Positions 58,489-64,000 of a DNA stretch of 64,000 nucleotides are shown here, piece after piece. Position numbers and translations under genes: made by a program. The stretch's first letter is position 1, and the number at the start of each line of letters is the position of its first letter. Source of the DNA: Mercurialis annua (taxonomy: Eukaryota; Streptophyta; Magnoliopsida; Malpighiales; Euphorbiaceae); contig NC_065570.1 in the NCBI RefSeq assembly GCF_937616625.2, forward strand, positions 40,431,665 through 40,495,664. Direction: 5' to 3'. Below the pieces are notes generated by a model that was not told where the DNA came from, ran no database searches, and worked only from the letters and a program-made list of their open reading frames with translations.

Positions 58489-60386
58489 TGTTAGTAATAT
58501 GTTCCTTAGGGCCATTTGATCGTATATATTTGTAGAACTAATCCTAATGGCAAAGATATATATGTTTTATTTGAACTAAGTGTCTCATCAACTAAATGTT
58601 AATTTATTACGTATTGTCCTTATCACCTTATTATAGAATCTATTCGTAAGGTGTTAAGAATATGATAGACAAGTTTTATAATACAAGTGATCTAAATAAT
58701 CTTTCACGATTGATGGGGTCCTACGAATAAGGGCATCGTATTATCTTGGAAAGATTTTCACCTCTGTTTATTGTCCTGATTAGAAAAGAGTTACTAATTA
58801 TAGGAAGTAGTGAGTTTCATACTACTTGATAGCAATCTGAATAAACATGTGGACACTCAAGGTGTTGAGTGAGTCGAACAAGTGACGCTAGATGACTTAT
58901 ACATGGCAATTCATAAAAGTCAATTTAATGTCATCTAGTTCATAATTGTACATATGTTCTTTAACTTGTGATGACACTATCTTATATATAGGTTATTAGA
59001 GATTGATACTCCTTATCCCTAGATCTTTCATGACCTATATCGCGGGATGTGTTGGCTTTAGTTAGTTGTATATGGAGATAGGGGTTTAACCTAGAGAGGA
59101 TTCATCACTCCGATGAACAGAGATAAGATTTTATGCTATATCGAATTGTTCTTGATGGATTATTAAACCTTCGCAGGTGTATATGACTTACATAGAAAGT
59201 TATTTCGAGTAGAAGTCATATTTATCAAGAAAAAGAAATGAGCGATGAGGTCATATGATCAAGACAAACATTGTTTAATTTAACTGTGACACTAGTCGAG
59301 ATCAGGATGAAGAGAATTTTGAGTGTACAATAATTATGAATATTGGTACATATAGCATCAAAAAAATTCATCTCTATTTAGGGTTCGTAATATGTTGCTT
59401 ACTAGACGTCACTCACGATCTATGAGAATTAATAATTACTGGGATTTAATTATTTAATATAAGAAAGGCGTTTCTTATGACTCTCGTTGCCATATAGAAG
59501 TCAACCTAGTTATCACACACAATAGAGTGTGAAACCGATTGAGTTTATGAAAGATCGATTTCATATAGATACTAGCATATCTTGGAAATTAATCTAAGAT
59601 GAAAAATAAATACAAATTATGGACTAATTTTTAAGATTTATAAATTAGTAGGAACCTAATTGTATTTATCCAAATAATGTGATTAATGATTCGATGATGT
59701 CATGTGATAATGTAATTTGACTATGTCATGAGATAAGGTCATGAGCTTATATCATATATATGATATCATATATGTGATGTCATATATGTTATGTCATTGC
59801 ATGAAAAGAGTCATGTGGTGGCAACATTGTTGCTTGGTTTGTGACACCTAGCATGTGAGGTGTTGGAATTTTAAGACAAACTCTAGCCTATATAAAGAGC
59901 TTGTTTTTTGCTCATTTTCTATACAATAGAGCTTGTTTTTGCTCATTCTCTATACAACACACAACATACTACAACATCAAGTTGTAGAGAGAGAAAGCTA
60001 TACCTGAAGGAGTTCAAGTAGTCATTAATCACGGAAAAACTTGGCGATGTTTTGCATACATTCGAGAAAGGACGTAATTGCCGTGAGCATTTGAGCTTAG
60101 GGTTACTCAACAAGAGGAAGTCTTGCAAATTACTTCAAGGCGAGGATTCAATGGGACGCATACTCGTGTGGACGAGCTTGAGGTCGCTATACTATCGGGA
60201 CTACAAGAATCATTAGAGATTCGACATAGATATTCTTCTTATACTTTCTAGATGTGTGCTTTAATAGCTAGTTGATACGAAGATCCATTTGTTGTTGATA
60301 TGATCAACTCCCCAATCAGGATTGTTGGAATTTTGATTTTAAATTGAAATATACGATCCGGAACCTCGCGTCCCGCCGCGCCAACA
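58489..60386 (+). mobile_element. Solo LTR of Angela/BARE-like Ty1/copia family, about 1.9 kb
   Basis: Starts TGTTAGTAATATGTTCCTTA and ends CGCGCCAACA. The flanks CTTAT (58484-58488) and CCTAT (60387-60391) fit a 5-bp duplication with one change. The start resembles the TGTTGGAAATATGCCCTAGA start of Angela/BARE LTRs as I remember it, and the length fits. TATATAAAG at 59889 suggests plus orientation. A second copy begins at 63173. No PBS or coding sequence follows. Confidence 0.7.
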
Positions 60387-60485
60387 CCTATGACACAAAA
60401 CAACAAATCGTGCCAACAAACATCATAACTCATACAAAATACTTAAGGTCGAGGTTTTTATAACCATAGACTCTAATACTGAATT

Positions 60486-60970
60486 TGTCAAGATCGAAAT
60501 CTTTGGACCATGACCGGCGCTAGGGAATGAAAGTTTTGTCTCTGAAACCCATAGCAAGCCTAAACATACATAATACAATCAATGTATTCGTCATATAATA
60601 GAAATTATATTACCAATGCTCGAAGCAATCGAGACTCCAACATTATACAAATAAATCCTATCGGTCTGTACAAGGACAACATACAACAACATCAACGTAC
60701 ATCGGACAACTCGAATAATGTACAAAACAATACTATGACTACTCGTTCTAGAGTTTCAAAAATTGTTACGTATACATTTTATAAAATAACCCCAAAGAAG
60801 AAAGATTTGGAAGTGACACAACGGCACAATGATAAAACCTAAAACTGAGAACGGTGATCAGTTAAGACTGAGTGAGTTCATATCATTATAAGCAATTAAT
60901 AAGCTATAATCATTTAAAACATCTGAAAACATAGTTTACCATCACGGATGTTAATCGGAACTCTAATGAG
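60486..60970 (-). repeat. 5' LTR fragment of element VI
   Basis: Begins TGTCAAGATCG, a mutated form of TGTCACGACCG, after a decayed PBS (CTAATACTGAA, about 60472-60482). Matches 40750-41220 in order, including the arm GTGAGTTCATATCATTAT (60872-60889). The match stops near 60970. Confidence 0.7.
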
Positions 60971-63172
60971 TTGGGGTTTTATGCAGTTGTATCAATTTGT
61001 CATTTTTGATTCAGTTTTAGCATTTTGAATATGTTTTTGGATTGATATGTATGTTAAACTCGTTCCGGTAGCGTAATTGGGGGGTTGTAGTAGGTCGGTT
61101 TTGGCCCTGGAATGGAAACCAGGGGTTGTGCGCTGCACAACAGTGATGTGCGGGAGCACAGTCATTGTGTGCAGGCGCACACTCTCTTTCTAAAAGAATA
61201 TGTGTGTACCACCCCATATTTTCTGACTAGTTCCGTTAAGCTTATCGTACTCTTTGGGCTAGTTTGAGTTGGTCAGACCACTTGCAATCGTGATTCGAAG
61301 GTTCTATTTCTTTTGTATGATGTTTTGAGATGTCTTGGGTGTGGCCTCAGAGTTCAGAGCGGTCCCGAGCTCGTTTTCAAAATTTCAAATTTTCATCGGA
61401 GGAAGTAGCATTTCGCGGGCACGACATGCCTGGGTCACGGGCGCGACTTGTGTGTCGCGGGCGCGGCATCAGTTTCGCGGGCGCGGCATGCGCACTGTTT
61501 AGTTCGCTGTTTTCTATTTAAAGGCCCCTTATTCGGCCTATATCATTTTAACACTCTTCTAAAAACCCTAAAACGGCTGATACTCTCTGAAAACAACTTC
61601 ATATCAATTCCTTAACATATTTTGATCATTTGTAAGTGTTCTAATCAATTCTTTTATAGTTTAATCTCTATATCATCAATTCTTTCGCTTGTAGATTCAC
61701 ATAGTTCTATGTATATGTGTTGTAGGCTGATTTGGATCTTTTATTTTTTCATGGTTTTTTCTATTTGTTCTTAGTCTATTTCAAAAGGTATGTGGCTCTA
61801 ATCCTATATTATGATAAGTAAGGATTGCTAGATTGTTGTCTTGTTTGTATACCTTGGGTGTTGTGGATTTATTTCTGTTTTTCTATGATTAATAAAATCA
61901 GGAAATGATTGTTGTTTGTTGGATTTGGCTATTGATGTTGTCTATGCCTTGGGTGTAATGAGATAATTATTTAAATGTTAGGTAATGACAAATAGTTGTT
62001 ATTGTTGATTTCAAATTCTGATTTTTGGCATAATTAAATTCTGGAAATGTTATCTAAGATTCAATCTTAGGTTGCTAGTTATGGGTTTTACATTTAATGA
62101 TTGTAATCTTTGGCTAGACTTAAGAAGGTTGTTAATGGAGGCTTTTCGTAAAAGTAATTCGCTGTTTTAAGAACTTATCTAAGTGGCTGGAAATTTGTAA
62201 TTTAAGGAATGATTTCATAAATAGAAAATGACCAATTTGGGTGCCTAATTGGTTGATGGCTTATTCAGTAGTTTCGTGTTTGTTATGCCTAACTTATGTG
62301 GCTTACCTTGGGTGTTTTGATTAAGTTGTTAAGGGTTGTAATTATGTTTTATAAACTGTTTTTGTCATATAAAAGAAGTCTGTTTGATTGTGGATTGTTG
62401 GGTAACCAATTGGTGAATTAGCTTACAAGTTATATTAGGTTTTGGCCATTGTTTATTATTGTTTAAGATGTTATTTCAAATCTGAAATTAAATGATTAGA
62501 AGTGATTATAATCTTGTAATTTCATTTAAGGTGGCTTATTTTAGTGATGTATACTTTCGGTGGAACTTTCCAAGTGTTGGCAAGCTTTATGGCTTAATGC
62601 TTCTTATGGTGATGGCATGTTAAGCGGTGGATTGAGTTGTGTTATCAAATATGTTGGTTTTGTTTTAAGGATTTAACTTTGAATTTTACTCTTGTTTAAG
62701 TTGGGTCGGGTTAGACTTGTCTTGCCCGACATGTTGTGTTGAGCATATAGTTCATATATGGCTAACACACTACTCTGGGATTTCTTTCAATTTCAAAAAG
62801 GTGTTATCTAATATTAATAGTACCGTGGATTGTTTTAAAATGAGAACTCATCTAAGCTTAACTGGTTTGTTGAATTGGTTTGACGTATCTGTACTTTGGC
62901 TTGTATTATGGTTGTGGTTTGATGCTAGTCCTACATGGTGTCTAATATTCCTAGACTTAAGTGTTTGTATGGTTTTTAACCTGTACCTTATTTCTAGACT
63001 CGTCGTCTCCTTGTGCTTCAGAGTCTGCGCATGGTTAATTGCTTTCTTAGATTTATGTGGATTAGCAAGCAGTGAGTTTATATCGCTATTTACCTCTTTA
63101 TTAAATAAATTGTGTATTTTCGTATATATAAATGTTTGCGAACTATTTTAAGCTATTATGGATCTGAATTGG
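60971..63172 (+). repeat. Plus-oriented Tekay-class LTR fragment(s)
   Basis: Contains two GC-rich dyad arrays, GTGCGCTGCAC-like at 61110-61195 and CGCGGGCGCGGCAT-like (four units) at 61400-61490. A TATA-like TATTTAAAGGC (61516) and a donor-like TTT|GTAAGTG (61632) follow, and at the right end AGCAAGCAGTGAGTTTATA (63064) has the module donor GTGAGT at 63072. The Angela-like copy at 63173 then cuts it off. A possible LTR start, TGTGTACCACCCCATA, lies near 61200. Open frames in it are not convincing. Confidence 0.5.
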
Positions 63173-64000
63173 TGTTAGTAGTATGTGCCCTAGGGCCATT
63201 TTGTATTTATTCTTGTATAAACAAATCCCATTAGCAATGATATATATGTTTTATTTGAACTAAGTGTCTCATCAACTAAGTGTTTATTTATTACATATTG
63301 TCCTTATCACATTGTGATAGAATCTATTCTTAAGGTGTTAAGAATATGAGTGACATATTCTATTATACAAGTGATCTAAATAATCGTTCACGATCGATGG
63401 GGTCCTACGAATAAGGGCATCGCATTATCTCGGAAAGATCGTTACCTCTGTTTATTCTCTTGATTAGTAAAGAGTTACTAATTATAGGAAGTAGTGAGTC
63501 TCATACTACTTGATGGGGATCAGAATAAACATGTGGACACTTAAGGTGTTGAGTCAGTCGAACAAGTGACGCTAGATGACTTATACATGGTAATTCATCA
63601 AATTCAATTTAATGTCATCTAGTTCATAATTGTACATATGTCCTATGACTTGTGGTGGCACTATCTTGTATATAGGTGATTATAGTTTGATACTCCTTAA
63701 CCCTAGATCTTTTATGAGCTAGGGCCGCGGGATGTCTTGGCTCTAATTAGTTTTATATGGAGATAGTGGTTTCACCTAGAAAGGATTCATCACTCTCGAT
63801 GAACGGAGACAAGATTCTATGCTATCTCGAATTATTCTTGATGGATGATAAAACCTGCGCAGTTGTATATGACTTACTTAAAAAGTTTTTTCTAGTGGAA
63901 GTCATATTTATCAAGAATAAGAACTGAGAGATGAGGTCATATGATCAAGACAAACCGTGTTTAACTTAACCGTGACACTATTCGAGATTGGAATCTTAGA
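63173..64000 (+). mobile_element. Angela/BARE-like LTR, second copy, cut by window end
   Basis: TGTTAGTAGTATGTGCCCTA start. It matches 58489-59310 along its whole visible length with scattered differences. Whether it is solo or part of a full element cannot be seen. Confidence 0.75.

Larger units (their letters stand above)
40750..60970 (-). mobile_element. Element VI: non-coding Tekay-class element, split by nested insertions
   Basis: The 3' LTR 40750-43470 and the 5' LTR fragment 60486-60970 are the same family: both hold CCAATGCT-type and ACAACATACAACAACATCAA blocks in order. The internal parts are 43471-43684, 56919-58488 and 60387-60485, about 1.9 kb in all, without any ORF. LTR-A (with element V inside) and an Angela-like solo LTR interrupt it. 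The left flank is AAAGG (40745-40749). I infer one original element of the LARD-like, non-coding kind. Confidence 0.65.

Noticed and set aside
62717..63151. 144-codon plus-strand ORF with hydrophobic stretches
   Set aside because: Begins at TTG, lies in LTR-like sequence, and overlaps the conserved GTGAGT module end. Trp/Leu/Phe richness comes from T/G-rich DNA.

Overview
The window is flowering-plant nuclear DNA, probably from a eudicot with an AT-rich genome. It consists almost entirely of nested transposable elements: Ty3/gypsy chromoviruses of Tekay/Del type, gag-only and non-coding relatives of these, a Tat-clade gypsy element, a Ty1/copia element, Angela-like copia LTRs, a LINE and several TIR elements. 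I see no intact host gene. The only host-gene trace is a short, broken fragment resembling a plant ARMC7-like armadillo protein near 23.3-23.5 kb.

Left half. Element I (1-8210, minus) is a Tekay-type chromovirus with long LTRs, a deleted gag and a pol broken by nonsense codons. It sits in the LTR fragment at 8211-8851 (plus). That fragment abuts element II (8852-14283, minus), a gag-only element with a 3.6 kb LTR. Element II is inserted into the antisense 3' ORF of element III, a Tat-clade element (14284-22669, minus). A MITE and the ARMC7-like fragment follow, then a decayed copia element (23849-29051, plus). From 29 to 36 kb there is only decayed repeat sequence, with two diverged copies of one repeat and an array of GACC/GGTC dyads.

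Right half. A solo LTR (36353-39030, plus) has a perfect AAAGG target duplication and lies next to a LINE remnant that carries a MULE-type MITE. Element VI (minus, 3' LTR 40750-43470, 5' LTR fragment 60486-60970) has no coding capacity. It is split by LTR-A (43685-56918), which is itself split by element V (45532-55683, plus). Element V is a complete gag-only element with ATTCC duplications. Its 5' LTR holds a 1.1 kb MULE whose empty site is preserved in the 3' LTR. An Angela-like solo LTR (58489-60386) interrupts element VI, and a second copy begins at 63173 and runs off the window.

Main observation. All Tekay-class LTRs here, although otherwise very different, share an ordered module. It has a GTGAGT splice-donor-like arm, a 7-bp hairpin with compensatory changes between families, CCCGAG/CTCGGG-type repeats, a second arm complementary to the donor arm, and a polypyrimidine-YAG acceptor. 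Where the arms are long, mismatches between DNA strands tend to become G-U pairs in RNA. I infer a structured intron inside the LTR. The coding and non-coding elements also share primer-binding site, leader motif, pre-PPT motif and LTR ends, which suggests that the gag-only and empty elements are mobilised by Tekay proteins.
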